Origin: Mucilaginibacter sp. PAMC 26640
GTDB lineage: Bacteria; Bacteroidota; Bacteroidia; Sphingobacteriales; Sphingobacteriaceae
Assembly (NCBI GenBank): GCA_001596135.1
Contig: CP014773.1
Coordinates: 806,001-870,000 of the forward strand
Reading direction: 5' to 3'
Length of the DNA: 64,000 nucleotides
Shown here one piece after another: positions 32,181-42,323 of the stretch. The notes below the pieces were generated by a model, which worked only from the letters and a program-made list of their open reading frames with translations, was not told the DNA's origin and did no database searches. Position 1 is the first letter of the stretch, and each line of letters starts with the position of its first letter. Both the position numbers and the translations under genes were made by a program.

Positions 32181-35100
32181 ATGTCCATAACGCATCATAC
32201 TCCTTCGGAACTGGAAAACAGCCGCTTAAACGCACTGAAATCCTATGATATCTTAGATTCATTACCCGAAAAAGAGTATGATGCTATTACACGCCTTGCA
32301 TCCTACATATGCCAGGTACCGCTTGCCTTTATTACTTTTATAGATGAGAAAAGGCAGTGGTTTAAATCAAGCGTCGGGCTAAGTGTCGACTCCACGCCGC
32401 GGTCTGACTCATTTTGCCGTAATACCATTTTGGGCGACAGCCTGGTTGAAGTGCCGGACGCTTCACAGGATAACGAATTCTGCGATTCGGAGATGGTGAC
32501 CGGCCCGTTTGGCATCCGCTTTTATGCCAGTGCACCGCTTATTGATCCTGAAGGCTACCGTATTGGCACATTATGTGTATTCGATCAAAAGCCCAAACAC
32601 CTTACGGATGAACAGCGCGATGCCTTACTTACGCTGGCCAGTGAAGTGATGTCGCACCTCATTTTGCGTAAGCAAAAAAAAGAGCTGGAAAAGAATCTTG
32701 AAGCGCATAAGGAGTTTCATACGCTTTTTAATAATTCATCTGAGATCCATTTTATTGCTGATGCCGAATCCAATATCGAGCTCATTAATAATTGTGTGTT
32801 GGATATTTTAGGCTATTCTCCGGAGCAGGCTATCGGCAAATCCTTATGGAGCTTTGTTGCCGGCCAAAACCGCGAGCAATTTGCGCCGCTGATAGAACAA
32901 GCGGTTATGTCACAAAAGCCCTTTGAGCTGGAAACGCAAACTACTACCCGTACCGGCGAAATTAAATGGATCAGCTGGACGGCCGTAAACAAAAATGGTA
33001 AGTGGTATGCCAGCGGCCGCGATGTTTCCTTACAAAAAAATCTGCTTAGCCAAACCGAACAGCTTTCGCTGGTGGCCAGTAAAATAAAAAATGGCGTAGT
33101 TATCAGCGATTCGAACGATAAAGTGGTTTGGGTGAACGAGGCCTTTACCAATATTACGGGTTATGATTTCGCGGATGTTAACAGCAAATTCCTGGGTGAT
33201 GTTTTAAAAGGCAGGCCAAAAGACGATAAGGCGGAGCGGGAACTGCTGGACGCCGTAAAAAATAAACGCTCGTACGAGGTTGAATTATCCATGTTATCAA
33301 AGCATGGTACGCCATTATGGGTATCGGTAACCAATTCAATAATCTATGCGGCCGATGGCAGTATTGAAAAATCGATCCGGATAATCATCGATATCACCAC
33401 CCGTAAGCGCGCGGAACAGGATGTTGAGATCCTATCCTTTGCCGCCCGTAAATCGCCAAGCGGCACCATGATCCGCGATGCGGAGGGCCGGATCATCTGG
33501 ATGAACGAATCGCTGGAGCATATCATAGGTTATACGCTGGAGGAACTTAAGGGCCACACGATAGGTACGCAGCTGGTTGGAGAAGAAACAGACCTGGAGG
33601 TTTTTAAAGGAGCTGTACAGGCTGTGAAAGAAAATAAGCCCTACGAAGTGGAGATAAAAATTTACAAGAAAGACAGATCCACCGCCTGGGTATTTATCTC
33701 CAACAGCCCGCTTTTTAATGAGATAGGCAGCGTGGAGCGGCAGATTGCTGTAATGGTAGATATTACCGCACGCAAAATTGCTGAAGAGCAATTAACCCTT
33801 CTATCTCTGGTGGCAAGCAAAACCACCAGTGGTGTGGTCATTAACGATAGCCAGGGTAAGGTGGAATGGGTGAACGATGCTTTCGAAAGAATTACGGGCT
33901 ATACCATTGCTGATGTAAAAGACAAACACCTTGGTGATTCGCTCAAGGGTGAACTAACCGATATATCCATCATTTCCAGAGCACGGGAACTATCGCAACA
34001 GAAACAATCCTTTGAAGTTGATCTCCTCATCTACCGCAAAGACGGGCAACTGGCCTGGATCTCAGTCATCAATTCGGTTATTACCGATAGTGCGGGTAAG
34101 GTTGAAAAGTATATTGAAGTAATTATAGATATTACTGCGAAGAAAAAAGCCGAGCAGGAATTAGTGGCCGCCAAAGAAGAAGCGCTGCAATTGAACAGAG
34201 CAAAGGATATGTTTATCGGCGTAATGAGCCATGAGATCCGGACGCCGCTAAACGCGGTGATTGGCATGTCGCACCTGCTGCTGTATGATAATCCGCCGGA
34301 ATCGCAAAAAGAAAATTTGAGTATCCTGAAATTTTCGGCAGAAAACCTGATGACGTTGATTAATGACGTACTGGATTTTACCAAAATTGAGACGGGGAAC
34401 GTTGTATTGGAAAAAGCGAATGTAAACATCCGTGAAATGATCCAGGGCATCACCGCCTCTATGCAATACAAGGCGCAAGAGAAAGGGATCTATCTAAAAA
34501 GTAATATAGAAGAAGCAATTCCGGCAGTGGTGATTGGAGATCGCGCACGGCTGGTACAAATTTTACTGAATTTGGTGAGTAATTCTGTTAAATTTACACC
34601 GGCAGGTGGTGTTGAAATAGACTTAAAAATAATTGAACAGAACCAAAAGTCTGTACGGATACGGTTTGGTGTAAGTGACACCGGCATTGGCATTGCAAAG
34701 AATAAGTTGAATACCATATTTGAGTCGTTTAAGCAAGCTGAGGAAAATACCACCCGCGAATATGGCGGAACCGGCCTGGGTTTGGCCATAAGTAAACGAT
34801 TGATTGAGCTGCATGATTCGCGAATAAATGTAGATAGCATACCGGGGCAGGGTTCAACATTTTGGTTCACCATAACTTTTAAAAAGTTAGATGACCATAC
34901 TATAAATAATCACAACAAAGTGGAAACAGGACTAAATATCAATGTATTGGTAGTTGATGACAACCAGATTAACAGGTTATTGATAAACAAGGTATTAAAA
35001 AAATGGGGCGCAACCGCCGATTTTGCCGAAAACGGCCAGGAAGCAATTGATAAAATTGAAGCTTTTAAAAACTATGACGTGGTGTTAATGGACATCCACA

Positions 35101-35309
35101 TGCCTATTATGGGCGGGCTGGAAGCCGCAGGGATCATTCGCAAAAGTAACGACCCATATTTTCAGCAACTCCCTATAATAGCACTTACTGCCTCTATGCT
35201 AAGCAATCAAATGGGCGAGATAGAACATGCAGGGATGAACGATTACATTCTGAAACCATTTGACCCCACTACCCTGCATATGAAACTCAGCAAATATCAG
35301 AAACAGTAA
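32181..35309 (+). CDS. Hybrid sensor histidine kinase (GAF, multiple PAS, HisKA, HATPase, receiver)
   Basis: A 1042-residue cytoplasmic protein without membrane segments. In order: a GAF domain (about 20-165), four PAS/PAC units (about 180-290, 290-415, 415-535, 540-660) with repeats of the type 'G.V..DS...V.WVN.AF..ITGY', a HisKA domain with His684 in MSHEIRTPLNAV, an ATPase domain with DTGIGI and GTGLGLAI, and a C-terminal receiver with Asp971 in VLMDIHMPIMGG. The PAS units are so alike that internal duplication is likely. It probably senses a soluble or redox cue. A separate receiver gene lies at 29955-30359. Confidence 0.93.
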   Translation: MSITHHTPSELENSRLNALKSYDILDSLPEKEYDAITRLASYICQVPLAFITFIDEKRQWFKSSVGLSVDSTPRSDSFCRNTILGDSLVEVPDASQDNEFCDSEMVTGPFGIRFYASAPLIDPEGYRIGTLCVFDQKPKHLTDEQRDALLTLASEVMSHLILRKQKKELEKNLEAHKEFHTLFNNSSEIHFIADAESNIELINNCVLDILGYSPEQAIGKSLWSFVAGQNREQFAPLIEQAVMSQKPFELETQTTTRTGEIKWISWTAVNKNGKWYASGRDVSLQKNLLSQTEQLSLVASKIKNGVVISDSNDKVVWVNEAFTNITGYDFADVNSKFLGDVLKGRPKDDKAERELLDAVKNKRSYEVELSMLSKHGTPLWVSVTNSIIYAADGSIEKSIRIIIDITTRKRAEQDVEILSFAARKSPSGTMIRDAEGRIIWMNESLEHIIGYTLEELKGHTIGTQLVGEETDLEVFKGAVQAVKENKPYEVEIKIYKKDRSTAWVFISNSPLFNEIGSVERQIAVMVDITARKIAEEQLTLLSLVASKTTSGVVINDSQGKVEWVNDAFERITGYTIADVKDKHLGDSLKGELTDISIISRARELSQQKQSFEVDLLIYRKDGQLAWISVINSVITDSAGKVEKYIEVIIDITAKKKAEQELVAAKEEALQLNRAKDMFIGVMSHEIRTPLNAVIGMSHLLLYDNPPESQKENLSILKFSAENLMTLINDVLDFTKIETGNVVLEKANVNIREMIQGITASMQYKAQEKGIYLKSNIEEAIPAVVIGDRARLVQILLNLVSNSVKFTPAGGVEIDLKIIEQNQKSVRIRFGVSDTGIGIAKNKLNTIFESFKQAEENTTREYGGTGLGLAISKRLIELHDSRINVDSIPGQGSTFWFTITFKKLDDHTINNHNKVETGLNINVLVVDDNQINRLLINKVLKKWGATADFAENGQEAIDKIEAFKNYDVVLMDIHMPIMGGLEAAGIIRKSNDPYFQQLPIIALTASMLSNQMGEIEHAGMNDYILKPFDPTTLHMKLSKYQKQ

Positions 35310-35392
35310 AAAGCCGGAGTGGTATTAAAAAGGTAAAGCTGGCTTGCTTAGCTATCACCAAAATTTAAACTTCCTTTTTTACAGTTGCAATG

Positions 35393-36091
35393 CTAAACGG
35401 CATAAGCAATTGTAGCTATACTTAGCTTTATACCCGGCACTGTCATTAGTATCTGACCGCAGGCTTCCAGGGTGGAGCCGGTTGTTACAATATCATCTAC
35501 CAGCAAAATGTGTTTGCCGGCCAATTTTTCAGGATCAGCAACTTTAAACACCTCCTGCATATTTTCAAACCTGGCAAACCGCGATTTATGCGTTTGCGTT
35601 TTAGTTGCTACCACACGCACCAGGTTTTCGTACTCAACAACAGCATCAAGTTTTTTCGCCAGTCCTTCTGCAAAGCAGGCACTCTGGTTATAACCGCGCT
35701 CCTTCAGGCGTTTTTTATGGAGCGGTACCGGGATTATGTAATCTGCCGTTTTAAATACTTCGTTTTGCAGTAACTGCTTGCCGGCTATGCTTCCCAGTAA
35801 ATTGCCAATATGCTGCATGCCGTCGTACTTAAAATGGTGCATCATCTTTTGTACTTTGCCGCCTTTGTTGAAAAAATACATCGCATAGGCGGCCTCTACC
35901 GGGAGCTTACCCCAAAATTGCTGTGCTACAATATTTGCCGGCTGCAGGTGAAAGTTGGTATAGGGCAGGTTGTACAGGCAATCGGTACATAAAACCTCTT
36001 CGTTAGCCACAAGGCTGGCATGGCAGGCGGCACACAACTCCGGGAAGATGAGCGATATAAAATCTGACAGGTATGTGCGCAGCGGATTCAC
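35393..36091 (-). CDS. comF: ComF family phosphoribosyltransferase-like protein
   Basis: A 232-residue protein with an N-terminal zinc-ribbon-like cysteine cluster (CAACHASL...CTDC) and a PRPP-binding loop LLVDDIVTTGSTLEACG in the C-terminal half. ComF proteins are linked to DNA uptake during transformation and to helicase partners; the exact reaction is unknown. It follows rlmN on the same strand, about 100 bases away, with a hairpin between them, so it is likely transcribed separately or at lower level. Confidence 0.88.
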   Translation of the reverse strand: MNPLRTYLSDFISLIFPELCAACHASLVANEEVLCTDCLYNLPYTNFHLQPANIVAQQFWGKLPVEAAYAMYFFNKGGKVQKMMHHFKYDGMQHIGNLLGSIAGKQLLQNEVFKTADYIIPVPLHKKRLKERGYNQSACFAEGLAKKLDAVVEYENLVRVVATKTQTHKSRFARFENMQEVFKVADPEKLAGKHILLVDDIVTTGSTLEACGQILMTVPGIKLSIATIAYAV

Positions 36092-36143
36092 CTAGGAAAG
36101 GTAGAAGAAAAAAATAATTAAAAAAACTAGCTTTAAATGAAAA

Positions 36144-36172
36144 ATAGCGATGGGTTTAAAACCCATCGCTAT
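36144..36172 (-). terminator. Terminator after rlmN
   Basis: ATAGCGATGGGTTT (36144-36157) is an exact reverse complement of AAACCCATCGCTAT (36159-36172). On the minus strand it follows rlmN by about 20 bases and continues into a short T run. Its core matches the hairpin at 15128-15159. Confidence 0.7.
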
Positions 36173-36193
36173 CCCTCTTATACGATTTAATAT

Positions 36194-37267
36194 TTATACT
36201 TCTTCTGCTACCGCTTTATCTTTTTCTTTTATGGCCAATTGGCCACAGGCTGCATCAATATCCTTGCCGCGGCTCCGGCGCAGGTTAGTATTTACACCCT
36301 GGCTGCGCAGGTAATCTGCAAAGGCTTCTACTTTATCTTCCCCGGCATTAATATAACTGGCAAAAGCAATGGGGTTATATTCTATAATATTCACCTTGCA
36401 GGGCAGGTGCTTGCAAAACTGGGCCAGCTCTTTGGCATCCTGAATATTATCGTTCACACCGTCGAATATGATATACTCGTAAGTTACGGCGTTCTTGGTT
36501 TTAGCGTAATAGTATTTCAAAGCATCTGCCAGTGCTTTTAACGAGTTTTGCTCGTTGATGGGCATAATAGTATTGCGCTTTTCGTCGTTAGCGGCATGCA
36601 ACGACAGCGCAAGATTAAACTTCACCTCATCATCTCCCAGCTTACGAATCATCTTGGCTATACCCGCAGTTGAAACCGTGATCCGTTTAGCCGCCATGCC
36701 TAATCCGTCGGGCGATGTGATCTTCTCTATTGACTTCATCACGTTGGCATAGTTAAGCAATGGCTCGCCCATACCCATGTACACAATGTTTGATAACGGG
36801 ATCCCATAATGCTCACGGGCCTGCTTATCGATCAGCACCACCTGGTCGTAGATCTCATCAGGGTTGAGGTTGCGTTTACGCTCCATATAACCTGTGGCGC
36901 AAAATTTACAAGTAAGGCTACAACCCACCTGGCTGGATACACAGGCGGTCATTCTTTCACTTGTTGGAATTAAAACACCCTCAATTAAATGGGTATCATG
37001 TAATATAAAAGAATTTTTTATAGTTTTATCAGCACTAATCTGTGAAGTATTTATTTTAACATTGTTGATAATAAATTTCTCGTGCAGTTTTGTACGGAGT
37101 TCTTTTGAAATATTGCTCATGTCATCAAAGGATAAGCATGATTTTTTCCATAGCCATTCATAAACCTGTTTGGCTCTGAAGGCCTTTTCGTCCATCTGGA
37201 CAAACTGCGCCTGAAGTGCCTGAATATCAAGGCTGCGGATATCTACCTTATCTTTTTTTGCATTCAC
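36194..37267 (-). CDS. rlmN: Dual-specificity RNA methyltransferase RlmN
   Basis: A 357-residue radical-SAM enzyme that methylates C2 of an adenine in 23S rRNA and in some tRNAs. The cluster-binding cysteines are C116, C120 and C123 in GCSLTCKFCATG. A further Cys in AACGQLA near the C-terminus is the expected catalytic residue. 'NIVYMGMGEPLLNY' and 'RITVSTAG' are typical of the family. Length is normal. It stands alone on the minus strand with comF downstream. Confidence 0.96.
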   Translation of the reverse strand: MNAKKDKVDIRSLDIQALQAQFVQMDEKAFRAKQVYEWLWKKSCLSFDDMSNISKELRTKLHEKFIINNVKINTSQISADKTIKNSFILHDTHLIEGVLIPTSERMTACVSSQVGCSLTCKFCATGYMERKRNLNPDEIYDQVVLIDKQAREHYGIPLSNIVYMGMGEPLLNYANVMKSIEKITSPDGLGMAAKRITVSTAGIAKMIRKLGDDEVKFNLALSLHAANDEKRNTIMPINEQNSLKALADALKYYYAKTKNAVTYEYIIFDGVNDNIQDAKELAQFCKHLPCKVNIIEYNPIAFASYINAGEDKVEAFADYLRSQGVNTNLRRSRGKDIDAACGQLAIKEKDKAVAEEV

Positions 37268-37411
37268 AATACAAAAGTACTTAATTTTAAAATTTCCGTC
37301 GCTTTTTTAAAGTCATTCTTTTATAACATTAAAAACAATAACCAAAGGTTAATTGTAACTAATTATACAAAGAGGGGTTTAATTTTTTTTTGAAGATGCC
37401 ATTATTAACTA

Positions 37412-38584
37412 ATGAAAAGTTTTAGAGCCGATTACGTTTACCCTGTTTGTGCCGATCCGATTAAGAATGGAATAGTAACCGTTGATGATAACGGGAAGAT
37501 AATTTCTGTAAGCGATACACCATCAACCGATTCACAACTTCCCCCACCAGAACAATTTAAAGGTATTATTGTGCCCGGGTTTATCAATACCCATTGCCAT
37601 ACCGAACTTTCACATCTTAAAGATAAAATAAAACCCGGCGACGGACTCATCAACTTTATTCAGGATGTGCAAACTTTCAGGAACACCGAAAAGGAGTTAA
37701 TTACAACAGCCGCGGCTAAGGCCGATGACGAGATGTATAACAATGGAATAGTTGCCGTAGCCGATACGAGTAACAGCGAAATCACCATTGATATTAAAGC
37801 AAAGAGTAAAATTCATTACCACACTTTTGTTGAGATCTTTGGATTTCTACCTGAAAACGCAGAAAGTCTTTTTGAAAAAGCGCTGCGTTTAATGGAAGAT
37901 TTTAAACCACAGTCTGTTTCCATCACTCCGCATGCTCCATACTCCGTGTCGAAAGAGCTGTTTAAGCTTATTAAACGTCACACCGACTCGGGCACCAACT
38001 TGCTGAGCATCCATAACCAGGAATGTGAAGAAGAGAATAAATTTTACCGTTATAAACTGGGTGGATTTGTTGAAATGTACCAGCATTTTGATATCGATAT
38101 TGATTATTTCCGCCCCCAGGCGCGTAACTCTTTGCAGTCTGTTATACCGCTCTTAACCAACAGGCAAAAGATCTTAATGGTGCATAATACCTGCACCAAT
38201 TTGAAAGACATTTACTTTATTAAACGTTTTGACAGGAAGATCAATTGGTGCTTTTGTCCAAATGCCAACCTGTATATTGAAAAAAGGGTACCCAAGGTAG
38301 AGCTTTTTGTTAACCAGGGATTGAACATCACACTTGGTACAGATAGCCTGGCTTCAAATTCGGGTTTGTGTATCATGAGCGAGATGCGCACCCTGCAGGA
38401 AAACGTCCCATCGCTCAGTTTCGATACACTGTTGCAGTGGGGTACGCTCAATGGTGCCCGGTTTATGGATCTGGATGCTGAAAAAGGCAGCATAGAAGTG
38501 GGCAAAACTCCCGGGCTCAACCTGATTACCGGGATGGACGGCACTAAACTAACAGCCGCGAGCAAGGTAACCAAACTCATTTAA
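37412..38584 (+). CDS. Amidohydrolase family deaminase/hydrolase (ATZ/TRZ-like)
   Basis: A 390-residue metal-dependent hydrolase. The metal motif HxH is in GFINTHCHTELSHL, further His ligands are in TPHAPYS and LSIHNQECEEEN, and the catalytic Asp is in LGTDSLASN. This arrangement is that of cytosine/guanine-type or aminofutalosine-type deaminases. Aminodeoxyfutalosine deaminase (menaquinone synthesis) is one possible role in this phylum, but nothing nearby supports it. The gene is flanked by rlmN on the opposite strand and acylphosphatase downstream. Confidence 0.82.
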   Translation: MKSFRADYVYPVCADPIKNGIVTVDDNGKIISVSDTPSTDSQLPPPEQFKGIIVPGFINTHCHTELSHLKDKIKPGDGLINFIQDVQTFRNTEKELITTAAAKADDEMYNNGIVAVADTSNSEITIDIKAKSKIHYHTFVEIFGFLPENAESLFEKALRLMEDFKPQSVSITPHAPYSVSKELFKLIKRHTDSGTNLLSIHNQECEEENKFYRYKLGGFVEMYQHFDIDIDYFRPQARNSLQSVIPLLTNRQKILMVHNTCTNLKDIYFIKRFDRKINWCFCPNANLYIEKRVPKVELFVNQGLNITLGTDSLASNSGLCIMSEMRTLQENVPSLSFDTLLQWGTLNGARFMDLDAEKGSIEVGKTPGLNLITGMDGTKLTAASKVTKLI

Positions 38585-38655
38585 CTAAAAGCCAATCATA
38601 ACCGGGCGATTTAGATCTAGATCAGGCAAGAATTTCCAGTATTTACGCCGCCGCT

Positions 38656-38686
38656 TTTCAATACCAGCAACATTTGGCTATTTTTG
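38656..38686 (+). promoter_or_regulatory. Putative promoter upstream of the acylphosphatase gene
   Basis: TATTTTTG at 38679-38686 matches TAnnTTTG. TTTC at 38656-38659 lies exactly 19 bases upstream and is one base from the -33 element TTTG. A start near 38693 gives a leader of about 55 bases to the ATG at 38748. Confidence 0.45.
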
Positions 38687-38747
38687 TAATGTTACTTGAT
38701 TAGTGCCCCGCAATTATTACGGGGTTAGCTATCGCAACGTTCAAAAA

Positions 38748-39026
38748 ATGAAACATCATAAAATAACGGTTAAAGGAAAAGTACAGGGCGTTTCATTCCG
38801 GGCGGGCGCAAAAGCCGTTGCCGACCAGCTGGGTATAAAAGGCTGGGTAAAAAACCTGCCCAATGGTGATGTTTACCTGGAAGCCGAAGGTGACGACACC
38901 ATGATGGAAATGTTTGTGGAATGGTGCCAGGAAGGCGCCGAGCATGCCGTAGTTACCGGTATTGAAGTGCATGACGGCGAATTAAAAAACTATCGTAATT
39001 TTGAGGTAGTTAAAAAAAGTTCATAA
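38748..39026 (+). CDS. Acylphosphatase
   Basis: A 92-residue enzyme that hydrolyses acyl phosphates. The catalytic Arg is in VQGVSFRAGA and the catalytic Asn in GWVKNLPNG, both in their usual places. The ATG at 38748 gives the usual family length; an earlier frame start at 38703 would add 15 residues with no match. The flippase gene follows 19 bases downstream. A physiological substrate cannot be assigned. Confidence 0.93.
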   Translation: MKHHKITVKGKVQGVSFRAGAKAVADQLGIKGWVKNLPNGDVYLEAEGDDTMMEMFVEWCQEGAEHAVVTGIEVHDGELKNYRNFEVVKKSS

Positions 39027-39045
39027 CCCTGTAAGCTCCCTCCAT

Positions 39046-40560
39046 TTGTCAACCGCTAAAAAATTTGCCGGGCAAACCGCTATTTATGGCTTAAGCACCA
39101 TGGTATCCCGGTTAATTGCATTTGTTCTTACTCCTTTTTATTCACGGGCGCTCCCGGTAGCAAGCAACGGTATATTTACCGCAATGTATGGATATGCATC
39201 TATCATCAATCCAATACTTGCGTTCGGAATGGAGACCACATTCTTCCGGTATCTTAACAAACACGAAAATAATAAACAACAGGTTTACAATAATGCATTC
39301 GGTGCAATAATCGCTACTACAACCGTCTTCCTCGTTTTTTCTTTATTGCTTTTAAACCCTATTATCAATTTTTTGCAGGCTGGCGTTGTTAGAGATCATA
39401 GTGATTATGCGTTTTATGTAAAGTGTTTTCTAATCATATTGGCAACAGATGCCTTTTGCGTAATACCATTTGCAAAGATCCGGGCCGATGGACGCCCTAT
39501 GAGATACGGACTAATCAAATTTTTAAACGTTTTGATGGTCCTGTCCTTCAATTTGTTCGTTTTATTTGCAATTCCCTATATTATTGAACACAATATGCCT
39601 GGCGCGGAATGGTTCCGGGGGTGGTACAGGCCCAAATGGGTGGGCTATGTATTTGTTTCAAATACATTAGCCAGTATTTTAACGGTTTTTTTATTGTTGC
39701 CCGAGATTTTTAAATTAAGGCTAAAATTCAGCACTGCAATGTTTAAAGATATGTTCGTGTACAGCTGGCCTGTGCTGATTGCCAACATATCATTTATCAT
39801 AAACGAATCGTTAGATAAAACGATGCTGAAGCAGATGCTTCCGCACGCCGATCAGGAAGTTGGTATTTACGGCATGTGTGCTAAAATTGCTTTGTTCCTT
39901 AGCATATTTGTACAGGCATTCCGCCTGGGTGCCGAACCATTCTTTTTCAGTCATTCTAAAAACAAAAATGCAGGCGAAACTTATGCCCGTATTATGAACT
40001 ATTTTGTGATAGCGGTTGCCGTTATCTGCTTGGCCTTGGTTGCCAACATAAACATTTTGGCTTATATAATTGTAGGTAAAGAAGTTATCGGCACGGGCGT
40101 TCATGCACATCGAAATATCTATTGGTCGGGTTTGGGTGTCGTACCGCCATTGCTATTCGGATATTTAAGTTTGGGTATTTATATGAATTTGTCCATTTGG
40201 TATAAATTGTCCGATCAAACAAAGTATGGCCTCTATATATCAGGAATTGGAGCAATCTTAACGATTGCATTAAATTACCTGCTCATCCCTAAATACAGCT
40301 ATATGGCTTCGGCATGGATTTCTTTAGCTGCCTATGCAGTGATGATGATATTGTCATATTTATGGGGACAAAAGAACTACCCTATTCCATATAACATTAA
40401 AAAGAACCTTGCATATATTTTTATCGCAGCCTTACTCGTTTACCTATCGTTTAGCGTGTTTAACCGCAATATATTTATAGGCAATGCCCTCTTTATTTTA
40501 TTTGCACTGGGCGCCTTGTACACCGAAAGGAAAGAACTAAAAGCTATATTTAGCAAATAA
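39046..40560 (+). CDS. Oligosaccharide flippase / polysaccharide export family protein
   Basis: A 504-residue membrane protein with about 12-14 hydrophobic segments. The start (MSTAKKFAGQTAIYGLSTMV, then 'LTPFYSRALPVASNGIF') is typical of Wzx-like members of the MOP superfamily, which flip lipid-linked sugars across the inner membrane. The only start in place is a TTG at 39046, as there is no in-frame ATG upstream. No glycosyltransferase genes are nearby, so the lipid-linked substrate is unknown. It probably shares a transcript with the TPR-protein gene 44 bases downstream. Confidence 0.85.
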   Translation: MSTAKKFAGQTAIYGLSTMVSRLIAFVLTPFYSRALPVASNGIFTAMYGYASIINPILAFGMETTFFRYLNKHENNKQQVYNNAFGAIIATTTVFLVFSLLLLNPIINFLQAGVVRDHSDYAFYVKCFLIILATDAFCVIPFAKIRADGRPMRYGLIKFLNVLMVLSFNLFVLFAIPYIIEHNMPGAEWFRGWYRPKWVGYVFVSNTLASILTVFLLLPEIFKLRLKFSTAMFKDMFVYSWPVLIANISFIINESLDKTMLKQMLPHADQEVGIYGMCAKIALFLSIFVQAFRLGAEPFFFSHSKNKNAGETYARIMNYFVIAVAVICLALVANINILAYIIVGKEVIGTGVHAHRNIYWSGLGVVPPLLFGYLSLGIYMNLSIWYKLSDQTKYGLYISGIGAILTIALNYLLIPKYSYMASAWISLAAYAVMMILSYLWGQKNYPIPYNIKKNLAYIFIAALLVYLSFSVFNRNIFIGNALFILFALGALYTERKELKAIFSK

Positions 40561-40604
40561 CCGCAGGCATATTCAAAGCTTACTTGCGGATAAACTGTCA
40601 AAAA

Positions 40605-42323
40605 ATGAAGAAAGCGGCATTTGTGATTCTTTTGAGTGGATTAGCCTCCGCCGCGCTGGCACAAACAAACGGCACCTCAATCGTAGCGCCCAAATCGCTC
40701 AGCAATGCTGATAGCGTTCGGATCAAGGGTATGTTTTTTTCTGCCATCCGCGAAAAAACCATTGAAAACACCAAACGTGCCGCCGATCTTTTCAGCCAGG
40801 TTTTATCCGTAGACCCCGCCAACGATGCAGCGATGTACGAACTGGCCAACCTGCAAAAATCACAGCAAAATTATCTAGCGGCTGCCCCCTTGCTGGAGAA
40901 AGCCGTTACCATTAAACCCAATAACGAATGGTACTGGATGGCCCTGGCCGATAGTTACGAAAAAACTAATGATGTTGCCCGGCTGGAAAATGTTTTCAAT
41001 CAGCTTATCCGTATCAACCCAGATAAACCCGAATACTACTACGACAAGGCAAACGTATATTACCAGCAAAAACGATACGACGAAGCACTTAAATTATACG
41101 AAAAAGTTGAGGTGATCACCGGCCCTACTGATGAGTTACAAGGCGCCCGCCAACGGATTTTTTTAAGGCAGGGCAAAGTAGACAACGCCGCCGAAGGCAC
41201 CGAAAAGCTGATTGCAGCTAATCCCGGGCAGGTAAAATATTACCTGATGCTGGCCGAACTATATAATTCTAACGGTTTAAATGACAAGGCAATTGCCGTA
41301 TTGAACAGGGCTAAAAAAGCCGGGGTTACCAGCGGCTTGCTGCACATGGCTATGGCTGATATTTATCGCGATACCAAAAATTATGAAAGCAGCTTCGCTG
41401 AGCTCAAACTCGCCTTTGCCGATCCGGATATTGATATCGATCAGAAAATAAAGATCATTTTAAACTATATCCCGCAGTTTCCGGATCCGAAGGCTAAAAC
41501 AAGCGCACTGGAGTTAAGCCGCACTCTCACCATTACACACCCAGCCAGCGATAAAGCTTATGCGGTTTATGGCGACATGCTGGTGCAAAACGAAAAATAC
41601 CGGGAGGCGCGGCCTGCTTACAAAAAATCGGTGGAACTCAATGCTCAATCTTACGCCGTTCAGGAGCAGCTGGTACGAATGGAAATGGCCGAAAGTGATT
41701 TTGATGCAGCAATAAAAGATGGCGAAATTGCCTTAAGCTACTTCCCCAACCAAGCCTGGATGAATTACCTGGTAGGTGTAGCCTGGCAGCAAAACAAAAA
41801 TTACAACAAGGCTTTAAGTTATTTGAAAAATGTAGCCGGGCTGGAACAGCAGGACAAAGATTTGCTATCCTTAACGTATTCAGCCATGGGCGATTGCTAC
41901 CATGCCATCAGCAATACCAAAAATTCAGACGATGCTTATGAGAAGGCCCTCACCTATAATCCGGATAATGCCTTTACGCTGAACAATTACGCCTACTATT
42001 TGTCGTTAAGGAATGAAAGGTTGGATATCGCAGCTGCCATGAGTAAGCACAGCAATGATTTGCAGCCTAACACAGCCTCTTTCGAAGACACGTACGCCTG
42101 GATCCTTTTTAAGCAAAAGCAATATACAGAGGCAAAACTCTGGCTAGAGAAATCATTGCAGCACGATAATAAAAGCGCTGTGAAGATGGAACATTATGGC
42201 GATATTTTATATTTCACCGGGGATGTTAGCGGCGCTGTACAAAACTGGGAAAAGGCAAAAAAGCAAGGTGGGGCTTCACCGGTTTTAGATAGAAAGATAA
42301 ATGAAAAAAAATATTCAGAGTAA
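40605..42323 (+). CDS. Exported tetratricopeptide-repeat protein
   Basis: A 572-residue protein with a signal peptide (MKKAAFVILLSGLASAALA) followed by TPR units through most of its length, such as 'AAPLLEKAVTIKPNNEWYW' and 'AYEKALTYNPDNAFTLNNYA'. The ATG at 40605 is chosen because it begins the signal peptide. It should act as a scaffold in the periplasm or at the outer membrane. Its last 23 bases overlap the DUF4292 lipoprotein gene. This order, TPR protein, DUF4292 lipoprotein and EnvC-like protein, suggests a shared envelope role. Confidence 0.88.
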   Translation: MKKAAFVILLSGLASAALAQTNGTSIVAPKSLSNADSVRIKGMFFSAIREKTIENTKRAADLFSQVLSVDPANDAAMYELANLQKSQQNYLAAAPLLEKAVTIKPNNEWYWMALADSYEKTNDVARLENVFNQLIRINPDKPEYYYDKANVYYQQKRYDEALKLYEKVEVITGPTDELQGARQRIFLRQGKVDNAAEGTEKLIAANPGQVKYYLMLAELYNSNGLNDKAIAVLNRAKKAGVTSGLLHMAMADIYRDTKNYESSFAELKLAFADPDIDIDQKIKIILNYIPQFPDPKAKTSALELSRTLTITHPASDKAYAVYGDMLVQNEKYREARPAYKKSVELNAQSYAVQEQLVRMEMAESDFDAAIKDGEIALSYFPNQAWMNYLVGVAWQQNKNYNKALSYLKNVAGLEQQDKDLLSLTYSAMGDCYHAISNTKNSDDAYEKALTYNPDNAFTLNNYAYYLSLRNERLDIAAAMSKHSNDLQPNTASFEDTYAWILFKQKQYTEAKLWLEKSLQHDNKSAVKMEHYGDILYFTGDVSGAVQNWEKAKKQGGASPVLDRKINEKKYSE

